A stretch of DNA of 64,000 nt. Origin: JALCLA01 sp965653565 (lineage in GTDB: Bacteria; Pseudomonadota; Gammaproteobacteria; Xanthomonadales; Xanthomonadaceae). A program made the translations under genes and the position numbers. Numbering within the stretch: the stretch's first letter is position 1; the number at the start of each line of letters is the position of its first letter. The stretch lies in assembly GCA_965653565.1 (NCBI GenBank), contig CBFHAI010000002.1, forward strand, positions 124,001 to 188,000. The letters run 5' to 3'. Below, piece by piece: positions 8,851 to 16,840 of the stretch. The notes beneath the pieces are model-generated. The model was not told the DNA's origin, made no database searches, and was given only the letters and a program-made list of their open reading frames with translations.

Positions 8851-9969
8851 TTAAGCCACCGCGCTGCCGCTGCCGGGCAAGCGCGACGGCTTGCTGGGCG
8901 TCGCGCACAACGCCGGACACCAGCGCCGCATCGCCGCGTCGCAGACGACGTAGCCCCAGTCGATCAGATCGTCCTGCTCAGCCTTGCTGAAGGCGTCCAG
9001 CCGTGTCCGCATCGCCGCCAGCTCGGCGGATTTGCCCGGCGCAAAATTCACCGCATCGGCAAGCTGGTATTTCGCCAGCGTGGTGTTGATGCCCCAATAG
9101 CTACCTTTGATGGACTGGCGCGCAAACTGATCGACCAACCAGCGCTTGCGCACGCCACGCGCCTGATCGGTGGCGATTTCGAATGCTGCGTACATCTGAT
9201 GCAACCAGTCCGTGTCGACTTGCGGCAACGGTTCGTACGGGGCGCCGGCGTCGCTCACCAGCACGTTTTCATAACGATCCCAGACCGGCTCCAATCCCAT
9301 GTTGTCGTAGGCGCCGCCGTCGGTGAGATAGAGCTTGCGGGTATAGCGCGGGTCGGTATTCAAGGTCGAAAGACCATTCAGCGGCACCCAGGGCGCTTCC
9401 ACCTTCACGATCACCGGCGACAGGAACGGCGGGAATGCGCTGGACGCCGCCACCGCCCGCGCCAGCGACACGGTCTGCGACGTTCTGCCGATCCGATAAT
9501 CGACGATGCCTTCCCGCACCAGATGGACCAGCCTTCCGGTCTGCAGGTTGGTGCTGCAGAACGTGAATCTCGGCGCCGCCGGCAGATCGGCCAGGACGAG
9601 TTTTCCGAACAGTTCTTCGTAACGCGAAGTCAGCAGATCGCTGACATTGCGAAACGGATTGAGCATGCCTCCGATGATGGAACCCGAATCGATGGTCTTG
9701 CTGCAGAACCGGCGCAGGATCTTTTCAAGCTCATCGATCCGGCTTTTCCATGAGGCCGACGGCTGCTGCGCGCACTGTTGCGCCAGCACTCCGGCCGTGA
9801 TCGAGCCGCCCGACACGCTGGCGAAGGCGGCGATCTTCTCCAGCACGCCCAGCTCCTGCAGGCGGCGCAGGGAACCGATATGAAACAGCGTGGCGCGGAA
9901 TCCGCCGCCGGACAGCGCCAGCGCGACGCCGGGTTGCTTGGGCGGTTGCCCTGTTGCAGGTTGCGTCAT
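8851..9969 (-). CDS. Patatin-like phospholipase
   Basis: This 372-residue protein has the patatin catalytic layout: the glycine-rich oxyanion loop GGGFR at residues 21-25, the nucleophile elbow SVSGGS with Ser53, and the catalytic DGG at 217-219 (LTDGGAYDNMG). The first position of the usual GxSxG is Ser rather than Gly. Patatins release fatty acids from membrane phospholipids; several bacterial members (for example CapV in CBASS) are abortive effectors that damage the cell membrane once activated. No signal peptide is present, so it is probably cytoplasmic. The start at ATG 9969 is supported by GGAG nine bases upstream. It follows the membrane-protein gene by 78 bp and precedes the metallopeptidase. 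No CD-NTase is in the window, so a CBASS role is not supported; the activating partner is unknown. Confidence 0.9.
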   Translation of the reverse strand: MTQPATGQPPKQPGVALALSGGGFRATLFHIGSLRRLQELGVLEKIAAFASVSGGSITAGVLAQQCAQQPSASWKSRIDELEKILRRFCSKTIDSGSIIGGMLNPFRNVSDLLTSRYEELFGKLVLADLPAAPRFTFCSTNLQTGRLVHLVREGIVDYRIGRTSQTVSLARAVAASSAFPPFLSPVIVKVEAPWVPLNGLSTLNTDPRYTRKLYLTDGGAYDNMGLEPVWDRYENVLVSDAGAPYEPLPQVDTDWLHQMYAAFEIATDQARGVRKRWLVDQFARQSIKGSYWGINTTLAKYQLADAVNFAPGKSAELAAMRTRLDAFSKAEQDDLIDWGYVVCDAAMRRWCPALCATPSKPSRLPGSGSAVA

Positions 9970-10047
9970 GGCGATGCACTCCGGGTAGCGTCTAGACGTG
10001 CCGAATGCGATGAGCTTTCAAGTTCTTGCGCAGCAGCGAACTCCCGA

Positions 10048-10893
10048 TCAAAAGCGATAGACGAGATCGACGATGGCGCGACCGGCGAATCGTCCTCGAT
10101 AGATTTCCCGAACGACGGGTACGGGAAGCGCCGACAAATCGCTCTTCGGGACGGCCTCGGCATAGATCCGATAAACCTGTCCGGTTTCCACCGTCAGGCC
10201 GCCGTAGGAAGGCAGGCGCTCGAAATCCGACAGAAAGACGTTTCTCAACCGTTCCGCGAAAGTTTTCCTGCCGCTGACCACACCGGCGAGTTCGCTCGTC
10301 GCCGGCTTGTCGAGTTCGAGATCCGGCGGGACGACTTTCACCAGGTGAATGCGGATGTCGCCGACCGCATCCTGGCGAATGACTTTGACCGATACCCAGG
10401 CGCGATCGTCCGGCGGCTTCGGTTTGTGCTGCTCCGGATCGGCCGGCGGGCGCAAGCCGAGCGCCTTGAACAATTCGTTCACCGCCGCGCTGCCCCCGGC
10501 GAGCACGCAGGCGGAGAGAAACTCGGAAAGTCCACCGTCGTCGATGTCCCCGATTACGCTCCCCGGACGAACGATGCGTACGACGCGATCGAAGACGTCG
10601 TAGTCGAACTGGGCGACCACGGCGTAGCCCATCGCGATCATGACCACGGTCTTGACCGCGCGGCCGTTGAAAAACTCCCGGTAAAGCCGCCATTGGAAGA
10701 TCAACGCCATCGCCGATTCCATCAGCGTCGCGACGACGAACAGCCCTACCAATTCGCCCACGAGCTTGCCGAACAGCTCGGGCGTTTGCTCGATCGTCGT
10801 CGGAACGGCCCACACGGGACTCGCCGACAGGAGCGCGGCCATCACGCCGAAAGCCGACAGAACCGCACTCCTGCTGCATGGGAGGGAACTCAT
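10048..10893 (-). CDS. Membrane protein with signal peptide, unknown function
   Basis: A 281-residue protein I do not recognise. Residues 1-29 form a signal peptide (LLSASPVWA-V). Hydrophobic segments near residues 44-65 and 81-98, and a weaker one near 125-142, predict an integral inner-membrane protein with two or three helices; the C-terminal half (about 150-281) is soluble and beta-rich. The segment RSYxxF-like FFNGRAVKTVVMIAMGY looks like a membrane interface. It begins 12 bp after the stop of the NlpC/P60 gene and is the fourth gene of the seven-gene operon. In context it could be a membrane anchor, pore or immunity-type partner of the neighbouring enzymes; this is inference from position only. 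Confidence 0.7.
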   Translation of the reverse strand: MSSLPCSRSAVLSAFGVMAALLSASPVWAVPTTIEQTPELFGKLVGELVGLFVVATLMESAMALIFQWRLYREFFNGRAVKTVVMIAMGYAVVAQFDYDVFDRVVRIVRPGSVIGDIDDGGLSEFLSACVLAGGSAAVNELFKALGLRPPADPEQHKPKPPDDRAWVSVKVIRQDAVGDIRIHLVKVVPPDLELDKPATSELAGVVSGRKTFAERLRNVFLSDFERLPSYGGLTVETGQVYRIYAEAVPKSDLSALPVPVVREIYRGRFAGRAIVDLVYRF

Positions 10894-10905
10894 GGCATCT
10901 CTCGC

Positions 10906-12651
10906 TCAGACGGTGAACCCGTTCATCACACCGCGCTCGGCCAACCGGCGTGCCTGCGCATCGACGGTCTCGATACGGGACCGGTATTTCGACCATCCGA
11001 TGCGCTTGAGGGCCGCTTCGGGATCGGCTGAAGAAAGTGCCGCCGCCATCTCGGCGAAGCTGCCGCGGCCTTGGTGCAGGATGTCCATCACCCAGAGCGC
11101 CAACCGCCAATCGGTGCCGTCGAAACGGGCCACTTTGGATTTGGCGCGCTCCAGTTTGCTCGCCGCCTGATCGACGAACACACGAATCTGCAATCGCTTC
11201 GCCGCCGGATCCACCCGCAGCCAATTCATCAGTCGCGCGGACGCGGAGAGCTCGGCGTCATCGAGCGCGGTCGGCGACGGATTGAGATAGGCCATGAGGC
11301 GCGCCAGTTGCTTTTCCTTTTTGCCGTTGGGCCGCACTACGTCGATCACGCGTTCGAGATCTTCGAAGCTCGCGCCTTGCGAGCGATGCACGGTCGGTTT
11401 GCCGTTCGCATCGGCGCGCAGCGACAACTCGGGAAAATGGCGGTGTGCGTCGGGCAGTTGAAGCAGTGCGCGCAAATAGGCGACGAAGTTCACCTCGGGA
11501 GTGTGCGCAGCCAGTTGCGGCGCGCCGAAGGTGAAAGCCGCGCGGTCGTAGGTGTTCAGCGCGGCAAACCGCGCACCGCCTTCGGCCGTGAGCGTGGGCT
11601 CGATGAAATATGCCCATTGGTCGAAATCGTCCACATAGTCGTCGGCCCGGTACGTGCCGAATTTCAGACTGTCTTCGATCGCCTGCTTGCCCTGGAACAG
11701 GCCGTGGCGGGTCATGTCGTCGGTGAATGCGATCGGGCTTCCGATCACGAAGGAGAAGCCCGACGTGGTTTTCGCAACGTAGGATTTCCCGGCTTTTTCG
11801 ATCTGCACGACGGCATCGAATTCGGCGGCCGCGGCGGCGGTTACCAGGTCGAAACTTGCCGGCAACGCCGGCGTTCTTATCTGGCCGTAGTGGTGCTCGT
11901 CCTGCGCCGTTGCAACGATCGGAAACGCCAGGCCGAGCGCGGCGGCGGTGCGTGGCCCGAAGACGCCGTCGACCTCCATGCCGCGCACCAACTGGAAGGA
12001 CACCAGGGCGGCATGCGTCATCGGCCCGAACTCGCCATCCAGCGGCCCCGGATCGATGTCGTTGGCAGCGAGCGCGCGCTGCAGCGCAACGATGGCCGCG
12101 CCGCGGAAGTTCGGGCGCTTCAGCCATAGATGGCCGGGCGAAAGCGATGCGGATGGCGCGTCGGCGGCGATGGCAACGACGACGCCGGCTTCGATTGCGT
12201 ATTCCACCCCGGGAAGCAGACAGCCGATGCTCCAGGCGCGATCGCCGGCCTTGTCGAAGATTCCGACGCCGAACTGCTTGCCGCGGGCTTCGAGTGTGCG
12301 ATCGCCATCGCCGATCGCAAACGCAACGTGTCCGATCTTGCCCGGCGTCGGCGCACGGATCAGCGCCGCGCCCGGGATTTCCAGCGCCTGACGCCAGTCG
12401 ATCACGGTGCCGCGTTTCTTCGCATCGGCATGCCAATGGCCGGAGTACGGCTCAGCCTTCGCCACCTGGCCGCTGTTGCCGGCGCCGAAGATCAGCCCGT
12501 AGGCCTGATAAGCGCACCAGGACGTGAACTCGGCGCAATCCCACGGCCCTTTCCAGGCCGGATTGTCCAGCGGCACCTGCGCGCCGAGCACATAGGCTTG
12601 GCCGACTCGGCTCGATCCGATGTCGATGACGTCCTGGCCGGACCGAATCAT
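10906..12651 (-). CDS. NlpC/P60-like cysteine peptidase with peptidoglycan-binding domain
   Basis: This 581-residue protein starts at ATG 12651, overlapping the HNH stop by 4 bp (ATGA). The N-terminal domain shows an NlpC/P60 or CHAP-type layout: WDCAEF places the candidate nucleophile Cys39, and IGHVAFAIG places the His at 108. Residues about 180-240 form a peptidoglycan_binding_1 domain with the usual LQ-LLA...DGxFGP-T pattern. The remaining 340 residues are mainly helical and match nothing I know. Such enzymes cleave the peptide part of peptidoglycan. There is no signal peptide, so it must either be released by lysis, be exported by an unseen route, or act on another target. Coupling to an HNH nuclease gene is unusual and suggests it is part of the same response. 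Confidence 0.75.
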   Translation of the reverse strand: MIRSGQDVIDIGSSRVGQAYVLGAQVPLDNPAWKGPWDCAEFTSWCAYQAYGLIFGAGNSGQVAKAEPYSGHWHADAKKRGTVIDWRQALEIPGAALIRAPTPGKIGHVAFAIGDGDRTLEARGKQFGVGIFDKAGDRAWSIGCLLPGVEYAIEAGVVVAIAADAPSASLSPGHLWLKRPNFRGAAIVALQRALAANDIDPGPLDGEFGPMTHAALVSFQLVRGMEVDGVFGPRTAAALGLAFPIVATAQDEHHYGQIRTPALPASFDLVTAAAAAEFDAVVQIEKAGKSYVAKTTSGFSFVIGSPIAFTDDMTRHGLFQGKQAIEDSLKFGTYRADDYVDDFDQWAYFIEPTLTAEGGARFAALNTYDRAAFTFGAPQLAAHTPEVNFVAYLRALLQLPDAHRHFPELSLRADANGKPTVHRSQGASFEDLERVIDVVRPNGKKEKQLARLMAYLNPSPTALDDAELSASARLMNWLRVDPAAKRLQIRVFVDQAASKLERAKSKVARFDGTDWRLALWVMDILHQGRGSFAEMAAALSSADPEAALKRIGWSKYRSRIETVDAQARRLAERGVMNGFTV

Positions 12652-13508
12652 GCGGGCACCTGCAGCGGAAGTCGCACCGGAAAGCCCCGGCTGGCAAGCA
12701 CTTCGACGATCTGGCCGAGCGCCTCGCGGGTACAGGCACCGTAAGGCGCCTCCCCCATCCACATCTGGTTGATCTCGCGGCGCAGTTCGATCTCGTGCTC
12801 CGACAGCGCGTCCTCGCCCAGTCCGTGAGCGATCAGCGTGCTGAGCAACTCGTTGAAGGCGCGCTTGGCATCCTTGAAGCGCTGTCGGCGCGCCATCACC
12901 AGCGGTTCGCGCAGATTCAGCGCGAAGATCTTGCAGGACTCCGCGCCGGCGTCGCTGATCGGCTTGATCCATCCGTCTTCATGGAATTCGAAATGATCGG
13001 CCGTGTTGAAACCCGGCGACGCAGGATTCAGCAGCAAGGGTTCTTCGTTCGCTTCTTCACCGGGCTGCAAGGCGCGATTGCCCCGCAACGGGAAGAATTC
13101 GCCCTTGCCCCCCAGTTCGTTGTCATGCCGGCGCCGGCGATTGCAATCGATGCAGGAAGGCAGCAGGTTTTCCCATTCGTACGCCAGCCACCAGTAGCCC
13201 GGGTGATCGCGCGAATCGTCGGGCAGTCTTACGATTTTGCCGGTCAGGTGGTCGCGGATTCGTCCCTTGGGGCGGAAATGCTCGACGTCGCCCGGGTGCG
13301 TGAGCGGGATATTGCTTTCGCAATAGGCGCATTTGCCTTTCGACAGCGTGAGCAAATAACTCATCGCTTCCTTATAAATGCGGTCGTCGACTTCGGGTTC
13401 TTCGCCGCGCGCGACGCGCTCGACGAGGCGGGCGGTGGCGAGACGTGCGCGGTCGCGCCATTCGCGCCATTGCTGCTCGGCCGGTTCGGAACGTGCGATC
13501 GCGATCAT
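12648..13508 (-). CDS. HNH endonuclease of the Septu PtuB type
   Basis: A 286-residue protein with an HNH/treble-clef nuclease core. The metal-binding pair CAYC is at residues 60-63, DVEHFRPK with the catalytic His77 follows, then WENLLPSCIDCN supplies the Asn114 and the second Cys pair (119, 122). This order and spacing match PtuB, the HNH partner of the PtuA ATPase in Septu defence and in retron-associated Septu variants. The gene starts at ATG 13508, overlapping the stop of the ATPase gene (ATGA), which is the arrangement expected for a co-translated nuclease-ATPase complex. Known family role: cleavage of nucleic acid when an invading phage is sensed. Inferred here from motif and gene order. 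Confidence 0.85.
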   Translation of the reverse strand: MIAIARSEPAEQQWREWRDRARLATARLVERVARGEEPEVDDRIYKEAMSYLLTLSKGKCAYCESNIPLTHPGDVEHFRPKGRIRDHLTGKIVRLPDDSRDHPGYWWLAYEWENLLPSCIDCNRRRRHDNELGGKGEFFPLRGNRALQPGEEANEEPLLLNPASPGFNTADHFEFHEDGWIKPISDAGAESCKIFALNLREPLVMARRQRFKDAKRAFNELLSTLIAHGLGEDALSEHEIELRREINQMWMGEAPYGACTREALGQIVEVLASRGFPVRLPLQVPA

Positions 13509-16500
13509 GCTTCCTCCGGCCGCGATTTTTCGGTTGCGACGGAAGTTGCCGGCCCGGCCAGTCGCGAACGGATCGTATCGGCCACCTGCTCGGGAAGCGC
13601 GCCGAGGATGTCCACCAACTGGGCGCCGGCGGCGGCGACTTCGTCCCTTGCAGCCGCCGTTCTGTCGAGCGGCATGCCGTAGTTGAGATCGATCATGCGG
13701 GCTTTGAGATCTTTCATCTGCGCTTTGTCCGATTCGCTGGGCGACGGGTTCTCGAACAGCGCCAGATAGGACTTGATACTGCGCTCCGCCTCGGGACTGC
13801 GCGTGGTATCCAGCGCGAACAGCGAACTGACCAGGATGTCTTCGGCGCGCTGGCCTTCGAGATTCTCGCGTGCCGCCGACACCGTGGTCTTGCCGCTGAC
13901 AGGATCGCGTTCGACGATGCGCAGCTCTTCCTGCTTGACCGCGCCCGCCAGGAGCGGCGAATGCGACGTGGCGACGATCTGCACGTTCGGAAAAAACCGG
14001 CGGGTGATCTCGACCAGGCGTCGCTGCCAGTTCGGATGCAGATGCGCGTCGATCTCGTCGATCAGCACCAGCGCGCGCTCCTTTTCCGGCGCGGGCGACC
14101 GCGGATAGACATCGTAGAGCCGGCGCAGCAACACGCCCACCCAGTTGAGGATGGAGCTCATCCCCTGGCTGATGGCGTCGAACTCGACATCGCCGTCGGC
14201 CGTTTCGAGCCAGATCGTCCACGTGTTGCGATCCACGCGCGCGAGCGACACCCGCTGGCCCGGGATCAACTCGCGGATGAGCGAGCGCAGCGTCGCGAGC
14301 ATGCCCGATTCGCTGCCGCCGGTTGTTGCGTCGGCCTGCACCATGAGGTTGATGATCCATTGCTTCAGATCGTCCAGCCGCGAATCGGTCACGCCTTCGA
14401 TCATCGGTGCGATGTCGTCGACCGAGGGTCCGGATCCCGGCACCTCGCGCGGCCCGCGCGAAGCGCGATTGCTGGCGCCGCGCAATACCGGAAACGCCAG
14501 CACCAGCAGTCGGCCGGCCTGCAGCGGCGTGACCTGCGGCGACTCCACCTTGACGCCGGCCGCATCGCGCACCAGTTCGGTGACCATCCTGTCGGGACCG
14601 AACTCGAGCTGGATGCGACCGCTGCGCGCACCATTGCGCAGCAGTTTCAGCGCGGCCTTTGCGGCACGCGGATCGTTGCCGGCGAGCGCGACGCATATCG
14701 CCCGCAGCACGGTCGATTTGCCGCCGCCGTTGTTGCCGAGAAACAGGGTCCAACTGTCCGACAGGTCGAGCTCCAGCCGCTCGAAGGCACCGATGTTCTC
14801 CAATGTCGCACGGGTGAGCCGCGGCTGCTGGTGCGAGATGACCTCGGCGCGGCTCTCGGCCCTGGCGCATGCCTGCGCCGTGGCCGCCAGCCAGCGCTCC
14901 AGCATGGTGACGAGCTCGCGATGCTCGGCACCGGGCTGATAAGTCTCGATGCGGATACCGAAACGTTTGCCCGGTCCCGCCTGCCACAACGCGACCGGCG
15001 ACGATTGCGCCATCACGGCGACGTGTTCGCGGCTCGTGCTGCCGACACCCGGCGGAAGCATGCCCAGGTACTCATCGAGCCCAGGCAAGGACACACCGAG
15101 GAACAGATGGCTGTGAGAAGAGAACGCACCCGCGAGCGCACGCTCGAACTCGGGCGCGCGGCTCAGCGCGAGGCGCACATCCGACGGGGTGAGCGCGAGT
15201 TTCTCCGGCTGCTGCAGATCGCCGAAAGGTTTCAATATGCAGGGACGCTGTTCGCGCATGGCGGCGGTCAAACCCTCCGAGCGCGAAGGGGTGAAAACCT
15301 CCGCCTTCGGAAACGCGCGCGAGGTCATCGCATCGAACGTCAGATCGACGATCACATCGCAGGGAACCTTCGCGATCTGTTCGTGGAACAGGCTTCGCTG
15401 CGTCGCTGCCTCGTCGAAAATCTGCTGCAGCGCGTTCGCGATTTTGACCCGGCCGTAGGTCTCGACGATGGCCTCGATGGCGCGGGAAGATCCTTCGTGG
15501 ATGACTGCATCGCGCAACGAGACGGCCGACTGCGCGTCCGCCTCGGTCGGCTCCATCGTTTGCATGCGGGCCAGCACCTGCAGCCACAGGGCGGCGGCGG
15601 GGATACCGGCTTGAACCGAAGCACCGGCACCGATCACCAGCACGAGGCGTTTGTGGATCAGAGCCTCGGTGATCGACGGCGGAATGACGGGAGTCGAAGG
15701 TTCCGCAACCGTCTGGCTTTGCTGGGTCGACGGGCGGTGCTGCGAACCGGCATTGCCCGGTTCGCTCTCGCGTACTTGCAGGTTTCGCGCGTCGAAATTC
15801 TCGAGCCCGTGGATATATCCCTTGCGCTCGGAATCACGTTCCAGGCTCGCCTTTTCAAGTACCCGCTCGTAGGCCCGCCGCTGCCGCCGGCTGCCGACGA
15901 TCGAGAAAAGGAGCGCGGCCGCCGCGCCGAGCGTCAACAAAGAACTGCCGATCAGCCATGGATCGTCCGGCGGCCAGCGCGATGCAACCGGCATGCTGCC
16001 CATCTCCATGGCGTACGTCGCGCCCGGCACCCAGCCCTGATCGACGTTGCTGTACAGCACGACGGAAACCACTCCCGAGCGTCGCTCGATATCGGGCATG
16101 CGCACCACGAACGTCGCCGCCACTTGCGGATCGACCAGTCGAGGATCGACGTCGGAACCGGCCGTTTGAGCCGCGCCCAGGTCGACGGGCGCCGCTGCGG
16201 ACGCGTCGTAACCGACCCCTTCGGCCAGCTTGCCGTCGATCAGCACACTGACCGATCGCTGCACGACGCTCGCCGGCGCGGGTTGCGAGAGCAGAAGACT
16301 GGCCATCACCACGACGGTCTCGCCGGGCAGCGCAGGCTGAGGGCCGATGGACTCGATCTTGCCTCGCAGAATCAGATCGGCGCGCTGGTTCGCGATCGGA
16401 ATGAAAGGATGCGCGGCAATGTCGTCAACAGCTTCCGGCGCGCGATCCGCTCTGTCGGGCACGGCTTCCGCCCGCACCGGATTGCACGCGAGCGTAGCCA

Positions 16501-16534
16501 GAATGATCGACGCCGCAATGAAAGCACGAGGCAT
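13505..16534 (-). CDS. Membrane-anchored SIR2-like / SMC-type P-loop ATPase fusion, Septu PtuA-like
   Basis: With the ATG at 16534 this is a 1009-residue fusion. Residues 1-24 look like a signal peptide (ending PVRAEA), about 25-190 form a beta-rich domain predicted outside the membrane, and 192-213 a transmembrane helix. After a charged linker comes a SIR2_2-like Rossmann domain (GAGAS at 302-306), then an OLD/RecF-type ATPase with Walker A GNNGGGKST at 600-608, a Walker B LVLIDEIDAHLHP, and a SHSPLL switch motif. In the SIR2 part the usual TTNxD reads DLTFD and the usual catalytic His-Gly reads FG, so NAD hydrolysis may be lost. A GTG start at 16609 with AAGGGGG upstream is possible and would add 25 residues. 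The HNH gene follows by ATGA overlap. A Septu-like ATPase joined to an extracytoplasmic domain is an architecture I do not know. Confidence 0.8.
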   Translation of the reverse strand: MPRAFIAASIILATLACNPVRAEAVPDRADRAPEAVDDIAAHPFIPIANQRADLILRGKIESIGPQPALPGETVVVMASLLLSQPAPASVVQRSVSVLIDGKLAEGVGYDASAAAPVDLGAAQTAGSDVDPRLVDPQVAATFVVRMPDIERRSGVVSVVLYSNVDQGWVPGATYAMEMGSMPVASRWPPDDPWLIGSSLLTLGAAAALLFSIVGSRRQRRAYERVLEKASLERDSERKGYIHGLENFDARNLQVRESEPGNAGSQHRPSTQQSQTVAEPSTPVIPPSITEALIHKRLVLVIGAGASVQAGIPAAALWLQVLARMQTMEPTEADAQSAVSLRDAVIHEGSSRAIEAIVETYGRVKIANALQQIFDEAATQRSLFHEQIAKVPCDVIVDLTFDAMTSRAFPKAEVFTPSRSEGLTAAMREQRPCILKPFGDLQQPEKLALTPSDVRLALSRAPEFERALAGAFSSHSHLFLGVSLPGLDEYLGMLPPGVGSTSREHVAVMAQSSPVALWQAGPGKRFGIRIETYQPGAEHRELVTMLERWLAATAQACARAESRAEVISHQQPRLTRATLENIGAFERLELDLSDSWTLFLGNNGGGKSTVLRAICVALAGNDPRAAKAALKLLRNGARSGRIQLEFGPDRMVTELVRDAAGVKVESPQVTPLQAGRLLVLAFPVLRGASNRASRGPREVPGSGPSVDDIAPMIEGVTDSRLDDLKQWIINLMVQADATTGGSESGMLATLRSLIRELIPGQRVSLARVDRNTWTIWLETADGDVEFDAISQGMSSILNWVGVLLRRLYDVYPRSPAPEKERALVLIDEIDAHLHPNWQRRLVEITRRFFPNVQIVATSHSPLLAGAVKQEELRIVERDPVSGKTTVSAARENLEGQRAEDILVSSLFALDTTRSPEAERSIKSYLALFENPSPSESDKAQMKDLKARMIDLNYGMPLDRTAAARDEVAAAGAQLVDILGALPEQVADTIRSRLAGPATSVATEKSRPEEA

Positions 16535-16608
16535 CGAACTCGTGATCCCGGTTTCACTTCGCGTGCGCAGCCACGCTCGGCCGGACGCTCGCCATACCTG
16601 CTTTTCCA

Positions 16609-16628
16609 CCGATAAGCCCCCTTATCGG
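16609..16628 (-). promoter_or_regulatory. Perfect 8-bp inverted repeat (hairpin) at the head of the seven-gene operon
   Basis: On the minus strand CCGATAAG, a GGGG loop and CTTATCGG form a perfect stem. The loop carries the Shine-Dalgarno-like G run for the alternative GTG start at 16609, so as RNA it could hide that site; as DNA it could equally be an operator, since it lies about 75 bp before the ATG at 16534. Confidence 0.5.
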
Positions 16629-16743
16629 CGATCGGTATTTTCGCAGCCCGCTCATGCCCCCGCGCCAGCCGGCGGAGCATGATCCACCGATCGGGCTGCC
16701 GATCGCTTCCCGCATCGTTATACGCGCCCACCAAACGAATTTG

Positions 16744-16765
16744 CAGGTGACAAATTCCTAGATGC
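16744..16765 (+). repeat. Dispersed repeat, copy 2 (between the two minus-strand operons)
   Basis: The 22 bases are identical to copy 1 (4957-4978), same orientation. It lies in the 231-bp gap between the trypsin-like gene stop (16841) and the start of the seven-gene operon, so copies 1 and 2 bracket that operon and the 5068 gene as direct repeats 11.8 kb apart. Confidence 0.85.
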
Positions 16766-16840
16766 AGCGCAGCACGAGCGCCTCGGATCTTCGCTCGCGG
16801 CCGCCTGCGGTTGCGCAAAAAACCGGTGCGTGCGATGTCG

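Noticed and set aside
8834..8920. N-terminal extension of the metallopeptidase from GTG 8920
   Set aside because: It would overlap patatin by 70 bp, and GTG 8833 has a properly spaced GAGGA site.
8851..9969. CBASS module suggested by the patatin gene
   Set aside because: No CD-NTase, HORMA/TRIP13 or Cap2/Cap3 gene is present in the window.
12648..16534. Retron-associated Septu
   Set aside because: No reverse transcriptase gene and no msr/msd-like structured RNA were found near the ATPase-HNH pair.
13445..16615. Plus-strand open frame of about 1050 codons
   Set aside because: Antisense to the SIR2/ATPase gene and arginine-rich throughout; the minus strand has all the recognisable motifs.
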